Of a stretch of 64,000 bases of DNA, positions 34,501 through 43,078 are shown one piece after another (position 1 is the first letter of the stretch; each line of letters begins with the position of its first letter). The notes beneath the pieces are model-generated. The model did no database searches. It was not told the origin of the DNA and worked only from the letters and a program-made list of their open reading frames with translations. The position numbers and the translations under genes were made by a program. Origin of the DNA: an uncultured Sutterella sp. (GTDB lineage Bacteria > Pseudomonadota > Gammaproteobacteria > Burkholderiales > Burkholderiaceae_F). The DNA lies in the NCBI GenBank assembly GCA_902463725.1, contig CABQGK010000008.1, positions 38,583-102,582 on the forward strand, in the 5' to 3' direction.

Positions 34501-35820
34501 ATGAGCAAAAAGACACTCGCTGCCGGTGTGATGGCGGCCACTCTTCTGACGTGTGCGTCCGCGCAGGCCGCCCCGACCGAAATCACATTCTGGCACGCGA
34601 TGGCCAATACCCTCGGCGACTGGGTTGCCGATCTGACGGCTCAATTCAACGAAAAAGTTCCTCAGTGCCACCTCACCTCCATCTACAAGGGGACCTATGA
34701 CCAGACGATGAGCTCTGGTATTGCGGCACACCGTGCCAAGCGCTCCCCCAACATTCTTCAGGTTTTTGAAGTGGGTACGGCAACCATGATGCACAGTGGC
34801 GGTGCCGTTGTGCCGGTTGGTGAACTGATGCAGAAAGCGGGCTTCAAGTTCGATCCCAAATCCTACATCCCAGCTGTCTACGGCTACTACTCTACCGCTG
34901 ACGGAAGCATGATGAGCTTCCCGTTCAATTCCTCCACCACCGTTCTCTACCTCAATCTCGACAAATTTAAGGCCGCAGGTCTGCCGACCGATGCGGCGCA
35001 TTTCCCCAAGACTTGGAAAGACATCGAAGAAGCGGCTAAGAAGCTTAAGGCTGCTGGCGAAGCTTGCCCGATGACCACCTCCTGGATTGGTTGGACGCAG
35101 CTCGAGAGCTTCTCGACTTGGCACAACGTTGAATACGCCACGAAGAACAATGGTTTCGGTGGGCTTGATGCTCGCCTGATGGTCAATTCTCCGTTGCATC
35201 AGCGTCACCTCGAGAACATGGAGCGCTGGAACAAGGAAGGTCTCTTTGTGTACAAGGGACGTGGCAACCATGCTGATGCGGCGTTCTACTCTGGCGAATG
35301 CGCTATCAACATGGGCTCCTCTGGCTCGCTCGGCAACATCCGCCGTAACGCGAAGTTTGAATTTGGCACTTCGACGTTGCCTGTCTACGATGACGTGCCC
35401 AACGCTCCGCAGAACACCGCCATTGGTGGTGCTTCGCTTTGGGCGATGGCTGGTAAGAGTGATGCAGAAAACCGTTGCGTCGCAGAGTTCTTTAACTTCA
35501 TCTCTGATCCGAAGATTCAGGCTGCTAGCCACCAGCGCACGGGTTACCTGCCTGTAACGATGAAGGCTTTTGAGCTCACGAAGGAATCTGGTTACTACGA
35601 AAAGAATCCAGGTGCCGACGTCGCTGTCAAGCAGATGCTTAAGACCACGGAAAAGAGCCGTGGTATCCGTTTGGGTAATCTGCCTGCGATCCGTACGATC
35701 GTTGACGAAGAGTTCGAAAAGATTTGGTCTGGTAAGAGCACCGCTAAGGAAGCTCTGCAGGCAGTGGTCGATCGCGGCAACGCGGAATTGGCCAAGTTCG
35801 AACGTCAGCAGTCCAAGTAA
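34501..35820 (+). CDS. ugpB: sn-glycerol-3-phosphate ABC transporter, periplasmic binding protein
   Basis: Captures glycerol-3-phosphate or glycerophosphodiesters for import. 439 residues. A signal peptide of about 23 residues ends ASAQA. Extracellular solute-binding family 1 landmarks are ITFWHAMANTLGDWV near 28, FPFNSSTTVLYLNLDKFKAA near 140 and GGASLWAMAGKS near 310. AAAGGAG ribosome-binding site. First gene of ugpBAEC. The UgpA and UgpE partners resemble E. coli Ugp strongly, which supports the substrate assignment. The ugpQ diesterase gene is absent from this operon. Confidence 0.95.
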   Translation: MSKKTLAAGVMAATLLTCASAQAAPTEITFWHAMANTLGDWVADLTAQFNEKVPQCHLTSIYKGTYDQTMSSGIAAHRAKRSPNILQVFEVGTATMMHSGGAVVPVGELMQKAGFKFDPKSYIPAVYGYYSTADGSMMSFPFNSSTTVLYLNLDKFKAAGLPTDAAHFPKTWKDIEEAAKKLKAAGEACPMTTSWIGWTQLESFSTWHNVEYATKNNGFGGLDARLMVNSPLHQRHLENMERWNKEGLFVYKGRGNHADAAFYSGECAINMGSSGSLGNIRRNAKFEFGTSTLPVYDDVPNAPQNTAIGGASLWAMAGKSDAENRCVAEFFNFISDPKIQAASHQRTGYLPVTMKAFELTKESGYYEKNPGADVAVKQMLKTTEKSRGIRLGNLPAIRTIVDEEFEKIWSGKSTAKEALQAVVDRGNAELAKFERQQSK

Positions 35821-35839
35821 CTGCTTGTAGCGCTTTGTT

Positions 35840-35950
35840 CCACCCAAAGGAGGGGGTGAACCCTCCTAAGGGTGGGCATGAAGCCGTTGGTCGCATGCTG
35901 TAAAATGCCTGCTCAAAAAGCCGTGAGGGAGTCTCGATACCCTGACGGCT
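35840..35950 (+). other. Two hairpins between ugpB and ugpA
   Basis: The first is a symmetrical two-step hairpin: CCACCC (35840) with GGGTGG (35870) enclosing GGAGGG with CCCTCC. The second pairs AGCCGT (35919-35924) with ACGGCT (35945-35950) plus an inner AGGG/CCCT. There is no T-run, so partial termination or mRNA 3'-end protection of ugpB is likely. Confidence 0.6.
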
Positions 35951-36002
35951 CTTGGGTTATGTGCCTGACGGTTTCCCTGCCTATCTAAGCCAGAGTATCA
36001 AA

Positions 36003-36884
36003 GTGGAAAAACGAGTTGTTTTCAAAAGTCGCTGGTTGCCGTACCTGCTGGTTGCTCCGCAGCTCGCAATCACGCTGATTTTTTTCTTCCTGCCCGCCGG
36101 TCAGGCTATGTATCAGTCCGTACTGATGCAAGACGCTTTCGGCACATCTACTGAATTTGTGGGACTTCATAATTTTGAAGTACTGTTCGCAGACCCCAAC
36201 TACCTGAACAGCTTCAAGATAACGATGCTCTTCTCCGTCCTGGTTGCAGGACTGGGACTCGCCATTAGTCTCACGCTCGCCGTTTGTGCAGACCGCGTCA
36301 TTCGCGGTGCCACGGCTTACAAGACATTCCTCATTTTGCCCTACGCCGTCGCACCTGCTGTTGCGGGCGTGCTATGGATGTTCATCTTTAATCCAACGCT
36401 CGGGGTGCTGAGCTACGCCATGCACCAGCTTGGATTTGAATGGGACTACCTTGTCAATGCCAATCACGCGCTCACGCTCATTGTGATCGCTGCAATTTGG
36501 AAGCAAGTAAGCTACAACTTCATCTTCTTTTTGGCAGGCTTGCAAGCGATCCCCCGTTCCCTGCTTGAGGCTGCGGCCATGGACGGTGCTGGTCCCTTCC
36601 GCCGCTTCTGGTCGGTGGTCTTCCCCTTGCTCTCACCTACGACGTTCTTCTTGTTGGTGATGAATGTGGTGTACGCCTTCTTCGACACGTTCGCTATTGT
36701 GGACGCGACGACGATGGGAGGCCCTGGACAAGATACGACGGTGCTTGTCTACAAAGTGTTCGTAGACGGCTTCCGCAATATGGACTTTGGTGGTTCGGCC
36801 GCACAGTCAGTGGTGCTCATGGTCATGGTGATTCTCTTGACTGTTGTGCAGTTCCGCTTCATCGAACGCCGCGTGAACTACTAG
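36003..36884 (+). CDS. ugpA: sn-glycerol-3-phosphate ABC transporter permease UgpA
   Basis: Inner-membrane channel subunit with six predicted membrane segments. The GTG start at 36003 gives a 293-residue protein whose N-terminus (MEKRVVFKSRWLPYLLVAPQ) lines up with E. coli UgpA; the only longer option is a TTG at 35952. The EAA loop is EAAAMDGAGPFRRFWSVVFP near 199-218. It pairs with ugpE, which starts 12 bases after its stop. Confidence 0.95.
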   Translation: MEKRVVFKSRWLPYLLVAPQLAITLIFFFLPAGQAMYQSVLMQDAFGTSTEFVGLHNFEVLFADPNYLNSFKITMLFSVLVAGLGLAISLTLAVCADRVIRGATAYKTFLILPYAVAPAVAGVLWMFIFNPTLGVLSYAMHQLGFEWDYLVNANHALTLIVIAAIWKQVSYNFIFFLAGLQAIPRSLLEAAAMDGAGPFRRFWSVVFPLLSPTTFFLLVMNVVYAFFDTFAIVDATTMGGPGQDTTVLVYKVFVDGFRNMDFGGSAAQSVVLMVMVILLTVVQFRFIERRVNY

Positions 36885-36896
36885 TGGAGCACGGAC

Positions 36897-37745
36897 ATGG
36901 TTGAAAATCGTCCTTGGTTGAATTTCTTCACGCATGCGGTGCTCATTCTCGGCATCGTAGCGGTGATCTTCCCCGTTTATATTGCGTTCGTTGCGTCGAC
37001 GCAGACGGCTGTTGAAGTCGAACAGGCGCCGATGAGTCTATTGCCTGGGGTGCATTTCCTCGACAACTACGCCCAAATCCTCTTTGAAGGGGGCGGTACG
37101 GCTTCTCGAGCCCCTGTGGGTCGTATGTTGCTTGTTTCCCTTGGTATGGCCATGGGGATCTCAGTGGGTAAGATCTTCATCTCGTTGCTGTCGGCTTTTG
37201 CGATCGTTTACTTCAAGTTCCCTGGTCGTACGCTCTGCTTCTGGCTCATCTTCATTACGCTGATGTTGCCTGTTGAGGTGCGTATTTCGCCCACCTACGA
37301 GGTGATGGCCACACTCAACCTGCTAGACAGTTGGGGAGGCCTTATTCTGCCTTTGATCGCTTCGGCAACAGCAACGTTCCTTTTCCGTCAGTTTTTCTTG
37401 ACGGTGCCTGATGAACTTTGTGAGGCCGCCCGTATGGATGGTGCAGGGCCTTTGCGTTTCTTCTTCACGATTCTGATGCCGCTCTCGATGACGAATGTGG
37501 CAGCCATGTTCGTGATTCAGTTCATCTACGGCTGGAACCAATACCTCTGGCCGCTTCTGGTGACGACCTCTGAAGATATGTACCCGATCGTCATCGGTAT
37601 TAAGCGAATGATTGGCGGTGGTGACTCCGCCAATGAATGGAACCTCATTATGGCAACGGCCATTTTGGCCATGCTGCCACCAGCACTTGTGGTAACCATC
37701 ATGCAGCGTTGGTTCGTCAAGGGTTTGGTCGATACGGAAAAATAA
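36897..37745 (+). CDS. ugpE: sn-glycerol-3-phosphate ABC transporter permease UgpE
   Basis: Second channel subunit, 282 residues, the same length as E. coli UgpE (281) and very similar from the first residues (MVENRPWLNFFTH). Six hydrophobic segments. EAA loop EAARMDGAGPLRFFFTILMP near 178-197; the motif FITLMLPVEVRISPTYEVMA near 119 is typical. It lies between ugpA and ugpC in a tight operon. Confidence 0.96.
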   Translation: MVENRPWLNFFTHAVLILGIVAVIFPVYIAFVASTQTAVEVEQAPMSLLPGVHFLDNYAQILFEGGGTASRAPVGRMLLVSLGMAMGISVGKIFISLLSAFAIVYFKFPGRTLCFWLIFITLMLPVEVRISPTYEVMATLNLLDSWGGLILPLIASATATFLFRQFFLTVPDELCEAARMDGAGPLRFFFTILMPLSMTNVAAMFVIQFIYGWNQYLWPLLVTTSEDMYPIVIGIKRMIGGGDSANEWNLIMATAILAMLPPALVVTIMQRWFVKGLVDTEK

Positions 37746-37755
37746 GAGAAAAATT

Positions 37756-38829
37756 ATGGCCGGCATTCAATTTAAAGACATCCGCAAGAGCTACGGTGAT
37801 GTGGCCGTAGTGCATGGCATTAGCCTCGATATCGAGGACGGCGAATTTATCGTGATCGTCGGACCTTCGGGCTGCGGCAAGTCCACGCTGCTAAGAATGG
37901 TGGCGGGCTTGGAGCCCATCACGTCGGGCGAACTGTGGATTGGTGATCGCGTTGTCAATCAGCTCGAACCAAAAGACCGCGATTGCGCTATGGTGTTCCA
38001 AAACTATGCGCTCTATCCGCACATGACGGTCTATGACAATATGGCCTATGGCCTCAAGATCCGCCGTGTGCCTACGGAAGAAATCCGTCGTCGCGTTGAG
38101 GCAGCTGCTGAGATGCTTGAGCTCAAGCATTTGCTGGATCGTCGTCCCCGTCAGCTCTCTGGTGGTCAACGTCAGCGTGTGGCTATGGGCCGCGCCATCG
38201 TTCGCGAGGCGGCCGTGTTCCTCTTTGACGAACCGCTCTCGAATTTGGACGCGAAATTGCGTGTGCAGACTCGTCTTCAGATTCAAAAGCTCCATCGTCG
38301 TCTCAAGACCACGTCGCTTTACGTCACACACGATCAGGTTGAGGCAATGACGCTTGCGCACCGTATGATTGTGATGAATGCGGGGCGTGCGGAGCAGGTC
38401 GGTACGCCTAAGGAGGTCTACGAGGATCCTGCCACAATGTTTGTGGCTAACTTTATTGGCTCGCCCCCGATGAACCTCATCGAAGGTACGTTAGACCAAG
38501 AGGGAGCGACGCTCGTGGCAGATAATGGCGAATCGATCCGCTTGCCAGAAGCGGTTCGTCCGCTCGCCTCTCGCCGTGTGGTGTTGGGGCTACGCCCAGA
38601 GCACGTGACGCTTTCTGCTGAAGGTGGCTTTGGCCAGGCAGCCGTTGAGAGCGTCGAGTCGCTTGGTGCCGACTGCCTTGTGCATACAACGTTGCTAGGG
38701 CAGAACGCGGTGTTCCGCGTTGAAAATAACGCTTTCATCCCTGATGTCGGTTGTCAAGCGGCACTCACGTTTGAGGCCAAGCACATGTACTGGTTTGATC
38801 CTGAAACGACCAAACGCATTCGCCTCTAA
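37756..38829 (+). CDS. ugpC: sn-glycerol-3-phosphate ABC transporter ATP-binding protein UgpC
   Basis: MalK/UgpC-type ATPase driving the UgpAE channel. 357 residues. Walker A GPSGCGKSTLLR at 37-48, signature LSGGQRQRVAMGRAIV near 135, Walker B VFLFDEPLSNLDAKLR near 155, switch histidine YVTHDQVEAMTLA near 193. The C-terminal regulatory beta-domain runs from about 240 to the end. Ten bases after ugpE. Last gene of the operon, followed by a terminator. Confidence 0.96.
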   Translation: MAGIQFKDIRKSYGDVAVVHGISLDIEDGEFIVIVGPSGCGKSTLLRMVAGLEPITSGELWIGDRVVNQLEPKDRDCAMVFQNYALYPHMTVYDNMAYGLKIRRVPTEEIRRRVEAAAEMLELKHLLDRRPRQLSGGQRQRVAMGRAIVREAAVFLFDEPLSNLDAKLRVQTRLQIQKLHRRLKTTSLYVTHDQVEAMTLAHRMIVMNAGRAEQVGTPKEVYEDPATMFVANFIGSPPMNLIEGTLDQEGATLVADNGESIRLPEAVRPLASRRVVLGLRPEHVTLSAEGGFGQAAVESVESLGADCLVHTTLLGQNAVFRVENNAFIPDVGCQAALTFEAKHMYWFDPETTKRIRL

Positions 38830-38848
38830 ACGAGCTCCCTTTTGATCA

Positions 38849-38874
38849 TGACGCCAGCCTTTGTGCTGGCGTCA
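38849..38874 (+). terminator. Terminator of ugpBAEC
   Basis: Perfect 10-bp stem (38849-38858 and 38865-38874) with loop CTTTGT. The following tract ATTGTTT is only moderately T-rich. Confidence 0.75.
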
Positions 38875-39015
38875 ATTGTTTCGAGCGGTACCAAATTTCT
38901 CGTTAGCTTAGCTTTTCGGCTAATATGCCTCAACCGACTGCCGACCAAAGCACTTTTTCGGCTCTTCATCAACAGCCATAGCACCCTGCCTTTGTGCAGG
39001 CAAGGAATCAAAACG

Positions 39016-39462
39016 ATGTGGGAGAACTTCTCCATTTGGCTGAATTCTCTTCCCCTAGAGTGGATGCTTCTTGTAAGCGCCTTTATTTCCGCGACGTTAC
39101 TGCCGGGAGGGACAGAAGCGTTGCTGGCGGCTGCTGTGCTTAGCACCACAGAACCCAGTCGATGGCTACTTTTCGTTGCGATGGCGAGCATCGGCAATAC
39201 AGCGGGTGCGATGACGAGTTGGGCGATTGGGCGTTTTTTACCTCAGCGACCGATGCCCTTACGTGCGCAGCGCTGGATTGAGCGCTGGGGGGCTACTGCG
39301 TTGCTATTTTCGTGGTTGCCTCTCGTTGGGGATGCCTTGCCCTTGGTGGCAGGCTGGCGTCGGATTGACTGGCGCGTTTCACTATTTTTTATCGCAGCTG
39401 GCAAGACAGCGCGCTTTGCTGTGCTCGCTCTTGCTGCGCTTGGTGTGCTCGCGCTTCACTGA
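39016..39462 (+). CDS. yqaA: YqaA family (SNARE-associated/DedA-like) membrane protein
   Basis: 148-residue membrane protein, start MWENFSIWLNSLPLEWM, with four to five hydrophobic segments. The family segments LPGGTEALLAA near 31, NTAGAMTSWAIGRFLP near 62 and LPLVGDALPLVAGWRR near 98 identify YqaA. DedA relatives function in envelope lipid handling and proton-motive-force maintenance; the specific role of YqaA is not settled. The frame is open 58 codons further upstream, but that part overlaps the ugpC terminator and a second hairpin just before the ribosome-binding site. Confidence 0.85.
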   Translation: MWENFSIWLNSLPLEWMLLVSAFISATLLPGGTEALLAAAVLSTTEPSRWLLFVAMASIGNTAGAMTSWAIGRFLPQRPMPLRAQRWIERWGATALLFSWLPLVGDALPLVAGWRRIDWRVSLFFIAAGKTARFAVLALAALGVLALH

Positions 39463-39525
39463 GTTGGTGCGCAATTAGGAGGTGATTGCGCCACCGACAT
39501 CGAACACTAGAAAAGGACTTTAAAC

Positions 39526-40878
39526 ATGCGACTTGACGATACAAGCCTTCTTGCCATTTTTGTGGCGCTTTATTTTGCGTTGGTACTTTGGTACGGGATA
39601 CGCGGTACGCACAGTGAGCAGGATGGGGCACGTTTTCTCACGGCCAACCGTAGTGTGGGCTGGGCTTTTTGCGCCATGTCGCTCGTCAGTACCATCATCG
39701 GTGGCTCAGCGACGCTTGGCATTGGTAGCCTTGCCCGCAAAAATGGTACCGCGGCGTTTTGGTGGCTGGGGGTGGGCGCGATTGGCCTATTGATTCACGG
39801 TTGGCTGATTGTGCCAAGGATTCGCCGTATGCGAGCGGTCACCTTACCAGAGGTGGTGGATGAGCTTGCTGGACCGTTGGCGCGTCGCTGGTCAGCATTC
39901 ATTATTGCAACCGCTTGGGTGGCCATTACGGCAGCGCAGTTTGTCGCGCTTTTTGCGCTTCTGAAGAGCCTAGCTGGTCCTACGCTCGGCTCACTTCTCT
40001 ACTGGCTCACGGTGAGCGGTATTCTGCTACACACGATGATTGGTGGACAACGTGGCGTGATTCGTACCGATGTCTTACAGGCTGCAGTTCTTCTGATAGG
40101 CTTTTCAGCTACGATGCTCTGGCTGATCGTAGAGGAACCTGCGCGGCTTAGTGCTGTTGAGTGGTCCTTTTTGACGCCGACGTTTGGTTGGCTTGACTTA
40201 CTGCAGATGTTACTGCTCGTGGGGATTACCTATGTTATTGGCCCCGATATGTTCAGCCGCACCTTTTCTGCGAGTAGCCCCAGCGCGGCTCGTCGTGCGG
40301 CGTGGACAGCTGCGCCCGTGCTCGTTTTCTTTTCGGTGGTCATCACGCTACTTGCCGTGACGAATCTCTCTGCTGCGCAGCCCGTCGGGGATTGGCTCTC
40401 CTCGGCCTCGCCTTTACCTTTTGCACTCAAGACGATGCTCGCCCTAGGGCTCATTAGCGCACTCTGTGGTTCCGCTGATACGGTGCTTCTATCGGCGGCA
40501 GGTATCTTTGAGCGTGATATTTTCGGCGGCAATCGCGCGCGCGTCATGCAGGGGATTGTGGGCCTCATTGGTATTGTGGCCGCGTTAATGGTTTACGTCC
40601 AAGGCAACATCATTTCGTTGCTACTAACGGGGTACGCGCTCTTTGTGCCAGGAGTGGCCGTGCCACTGCTTGTGACACTACTGCTACGCGAGCGAGCGCT
40701 CGATCGCAAATTGTGGGTAGCGGGGGCTTTTCTAGGCGGGCTCTTTGGTATTGCCGCCAATCTTCTCGGGATGAGCGCGCTCACCTATGTAGGGATGGGG
40801 ATTTCAGCGCTCGGAGCGTTGCTAGCGTACTGGTTTGGCAAGCCTGCGCTCACGCTTGCTAGAGCAATGTCCAAATAA
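39526..40878 (+). CDS. Sodium:solute symporter (SSS family)
   Basis: 450-residue secondary transporter with about 12-13 hydrophobic segments. SSS landmarks: LTANRSVGWAFCAMSLVSTI near 34, followed by GGSATLGIGSLARKNG, and SALCGSADTVLLSAAGIFERD near 310. The last segment belongs to the Na+-binding region, and its Ser/Ala-rich signature is conserved. It is shorter than PutP (502), lacking C-terminal residues. Substrate unknown: proline, pantothenate or a carboxylate are all possible. It follows yqaA by 63 bp and converges on queH. Confidence 0.87.
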   Translation: MRLDDTSLLAIFVALYFALVLWYGIRGTHSEQDGARFLTANRSVGWAFCAMSLVSTIIGGSATLGIGSLARKNGTAAFWWLGVGAIGLLIHGWLIVPRIRRMRAVTLPEVVDELAGPLARRWSAFIIATAWVAITAAQFVALFALLKSLAGPTLGSLLYWLTVSGILLHTMIGGQRGVIRTDVLQAAVLLIGFSATMLWLIVEEPARLSAVEWSFLTPTFGWLDLLQMLLLVGITYVIGPDMFSRTFSASSPSAARRAAWTAAPVLVFFSVVITLLAVTNLSAAQPVGDWLSSASPLPFALKTMLALGLISALCGSADTVLLSAAGIFERDIFGGNRARVMQGIVGLIGIVAALMVYVQGNIISLLLTGYALFVPGVAVPLLVTLLLRERALDRKLWVAGAFLGGLFGIAANLLGMSALTYVGMGISALGALLAYWFGKPALTLARAMSK

Positions 40879-40909
40879 GCACACTGAGTTGCAAGCACTC
40901 GCCCCTAAC

Positions 40910-40957
40910 TCTCCCATCATGCCCAAGCTGTTATGTTCTAGCTTGGGCTGTGGGAGA
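40910..40957. terminator. Bidirectional hairpin between the symporter gene and queH
   Basis: Two-part stem: outer TCTCCCA/TGGGAGA (40910-40916 and 40951-40957), inner 9-bp GCCCAAGCT/AGCTTGGGC. No T-run on either strand. It sits between converging genes. Confidence 0.6.
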
Positions 40958-40981
40958 TTGAGCGGCAAGTGAGCGCTCGCC

Positions 40982-41665
40982 TTACGCCTTCTCGACAGCT
41001 GCTTTTGCCTCGGCCTCAGCGGCGGCCGCAGCCGTCTTTTCTGCGAGGCGTTCTTCACGTTTGCGGATATCAGGGATCAGATCAAGGATGTAGGCGGGCA
41101 AATCACTCTGCGAGCGTTTGAGCAAATGTCCCATGGAAAACTCGCAGCCGCACCAGAGCTGGTTGTAGAACCCCTCGTTCGTGATGATTTCTTTTTTACG
41201 CTCCTGCAGCCCGCCCTTTCGCCAGTCCTTGTCCCAGTATTCTGTGCCCTCATTGAGGGCAGCGGCCTCTTCTGCGGCTTCGCGGATTTGATCTTGTCGC
41301 TTCCAACGACTGCCTGCTAGGGTGGTGGTAAAGCGGCGGATGCCGAGCTCACGGGCTTTAGCGGCCGTTGCGCGCATACGCAGACCAAAGCACTGGCGGC
41401 ATCGCGCACCGCGCTCGGATTCATCTTCTAGCCCCTTGACGGTCTCACGCCAAAGATCATGGTCGTAGTCGGCATCCACAAAGGGAATGCCGAGCTTTTC
41501 ACAGTAGCGCACGCACTCGTTTTTTCTGACCAGATATTCCTTTTGCGGGAATATGTTCGGGTTAAAGAAAAAGACGGTGGGCTCAAAATCATTTTGCAGT
41601 AGCCACTCCAGAATGGCGCTTGAGCAGGGCGCGCAGCAGCTGTGTAGCAGGATCTTTTCGCTCAT
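40982..41665 (-). CDS. queH: Epoxyqueuosine reductase QueH
   Basis: Last step of queuosine synthesis in tRNA: reduces epoxyqueuosine, using an iron-sulfur cluster and a nearby iron, as a non-homologous replacement for QueG. 227 residues. Cysteine motifs are C10, C11 and C14 in HSCCAPC, CRQCFG near 92 and CGCEF near 177. A tail of about 25 residues rich in Ala, Glu and Lys ends the protein. ATG is set by GGAGG seven bases upstream. It follows yggS with only two bases between. Confidence 0.93.
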   Translation of the reverse strand: MSEKILLHSCCAPCSSAILEWLLQNDFEPTVFFFNPNIFPQKEYLVRKNECVRYCEKLGIPFVDADYDHDLWRETVKGLEDESERGARCRQCFGLRMRATAAKARELGIRRFTTTLAGSRWKRQDQIREAAEEAAALNEGTEYWDKDWRKGGLQERKKEIITNEGFYNQLWCGCEFSMGHLLKRSQSDLPAYILDLIPDIRKREERLAEKTAAAAAEAEAKAAVEKA

Positions 41666-41667
41666 TC

Positions 41668-42393
41668 TCAAGCCTCCTTGTGGCCGTAGTCACGAGGGCC
41701 AAAGATGGCGCTACCGACACGCACGAAGGTAGCCCCTTCAGCGATAGCGGCTTCCATATCCGCAGACATCCCCATCGAGAGCGTATCCATCTCTGGGAAG
41801 TCGGTAGCAAGAGACGCCATGAGTTCAGCGAGTGCGTGAAGTGGTGCGCGCTGTGCCTCAGGGGTATCAGCGGGCGCAGGAATGCACATTAAGCCGCGCA
41901 ACGCAAGGTTCGGGAGCTTGGAAATTTCAAGCGCAAGCGCAGGAACCTCTTGCGGCGTCACGCCCGACTTGGAGGTTTCAGCACTGACGTTGACTTCGAT
42001 TAGCACGTTGAGTTTTCCTAAGGCAGCGGGCCGTTGTTCTGAGAGGCGGCGCGCAATTTTTAGGCGATCAACCGAGTGCACCCAGTCAAAGTGCTCGGCC
42101 ACAGCGCGCGTTTTGTTCGACTGCAGCGGCCCGATGAAATGCCAAATCCCTGCGTCGGTTGGGTGGGTGCGGCGGAAGTATTCGACTTTTTCAATACCTT
42201 CTTGGACATAGTTTTCGCCGAAATGACGTTGTCCAAGTTGCCAAGCTGCTTCAGCTGCCGAGATGGGGAAGGTCTTGCTCACGGCGATGAGCGTGACGCT
42301 CTCTGGCGCACGATGAGCGGCTTGAATGGCCGCATCGAATCGAGCGCGAACTGTCGCTAGCCGTTTGTCTAAACCAGGTTGTAATGTGCTCAT
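41668..42393 (-). CDS. yggS: YggS-family pyridoxal-phosphate homeostasis protein
   Basis: PLP-binding TIM-barrel protein without known enzymatic activity, involved in vitamin B6 and amino-acid homeostasis. 241 residues. PLP lysine K40 in LIAVSKTFP, HFIGPLQSNKTRAV near 88, MGMSADMEAAIAEG near 202, and a phosphate-binding end VRVGSAIFG. The start MSTLQPGLDK is chosen by family length; 50 upstream codons in the same frame look non-coding. Co-transcribed with queH. Confidence 0.95.
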   Translation of the reverse strand: MSTLQPGLDKRLATVRARFDAAIQAAHRAPESVTLIAVSKTFPISAAEAAWQLGQRHFGENYVQEGIEKVEYFRRTHPTDAGIWHFIGPLQSNKTRAVAEHFDWVHSVDRLKIARRLSEQRPAALGKLNVLIEVNVSAETSKSGVTPQEVPALALEISKLPNLALRGLMCIPAPADTPEAQRAPLHALAELMASLATDFPEMDTLSMGMSADMEAAIAEGATFVRVGSAIFGPRDYGHKEA

Positions 42394-43078
42394 TGTTCTA
42401 TCAGTTGGTGCCGCTTTTGAGCCAGGGGCGTTGCGCAACGGGCAACTGCGCGCGGCTAAGTGCGGCATTTTTTTTGGTGTGTGGGCAGAGAGAAAAAGGG
42501 AGGCTACCTGAGCGCGCTCACGTTTTTTCACGCTGCGTGACAATCGCTTTGATCGGAACGAATCCTTTCGGTTTGCATAGTCTAACGAATCTCAACAGGG
42601 TGCGAAGGATGCCGAGCGGAGCTAAGCGGTCACGACTTGAGAAGTGGAGCCAAAAGAAAAGTGATACATCATTGATTTTAGTCAAGTCACATCGCGTTGA
42701 AAATGCTTTTTTGATCCTCTACAACCATGCTTATTCCTTTCTGCTGATCTATTTCCCAATCCTTGGGACACTAGCGTTTGCGCTGAGTAAGCCGCCAAGC
42801 TGTGATCCTCATTAAATTTTTTAGTATGTTGATTTTATTGAATAAACGCAGTGGATCATGCTTTCAAGGATCAAAAATATAGACACAGATTTTCCGTTGA
42901 TCTAGACTTTCAGTCAAGAAACACAGAACGCATGAGCAGTGCTTGAGCGCATCTCTTCAACTGTCTGGATGGAGCGTTGCACATTAAGCAAGTTTCAGCG
43001 TCTCGCTAGTGGTCTTGGATACCGATAACGGTTTTCGCAGTTTTGAGCGCGAATGTTTTGATTTTTGGGGTGAAGAAG
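42394..43078. other. Divergent gap between yggS and imuA
   Basis: 685 bp. GC drops near 42810-42920. GATCAA/TTGATC forms a 6-bp inverted repeat around 42868-42902. A possible 68-codon frame at 42609-42815 encodes a hydrophobic stretch but lacks a spaced ribosome-binding site. I found no full LexA box (CTGT-N8-ACAG) before imuA, only an isolated CTGT near 42961. Confidence 0.45.

Noticed and set aside
34486..35847. 453-codon open frame opposite ugpB
   Set aside because: Antisense shadow of a clear solute-binding protein gene, with no recognisable motif.
42609..42815. 68-codon hydrophobic frame before imuA
   Set aside because: The ribosome-binding site touches the start codon and there is no neighbour support. 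Kept only as a note in the gap entry.
42955..42975. Possible LexA box before imuA
   Set aside because: Only a CTGT half-site is present; the expected ACAG eight bases later is missing.
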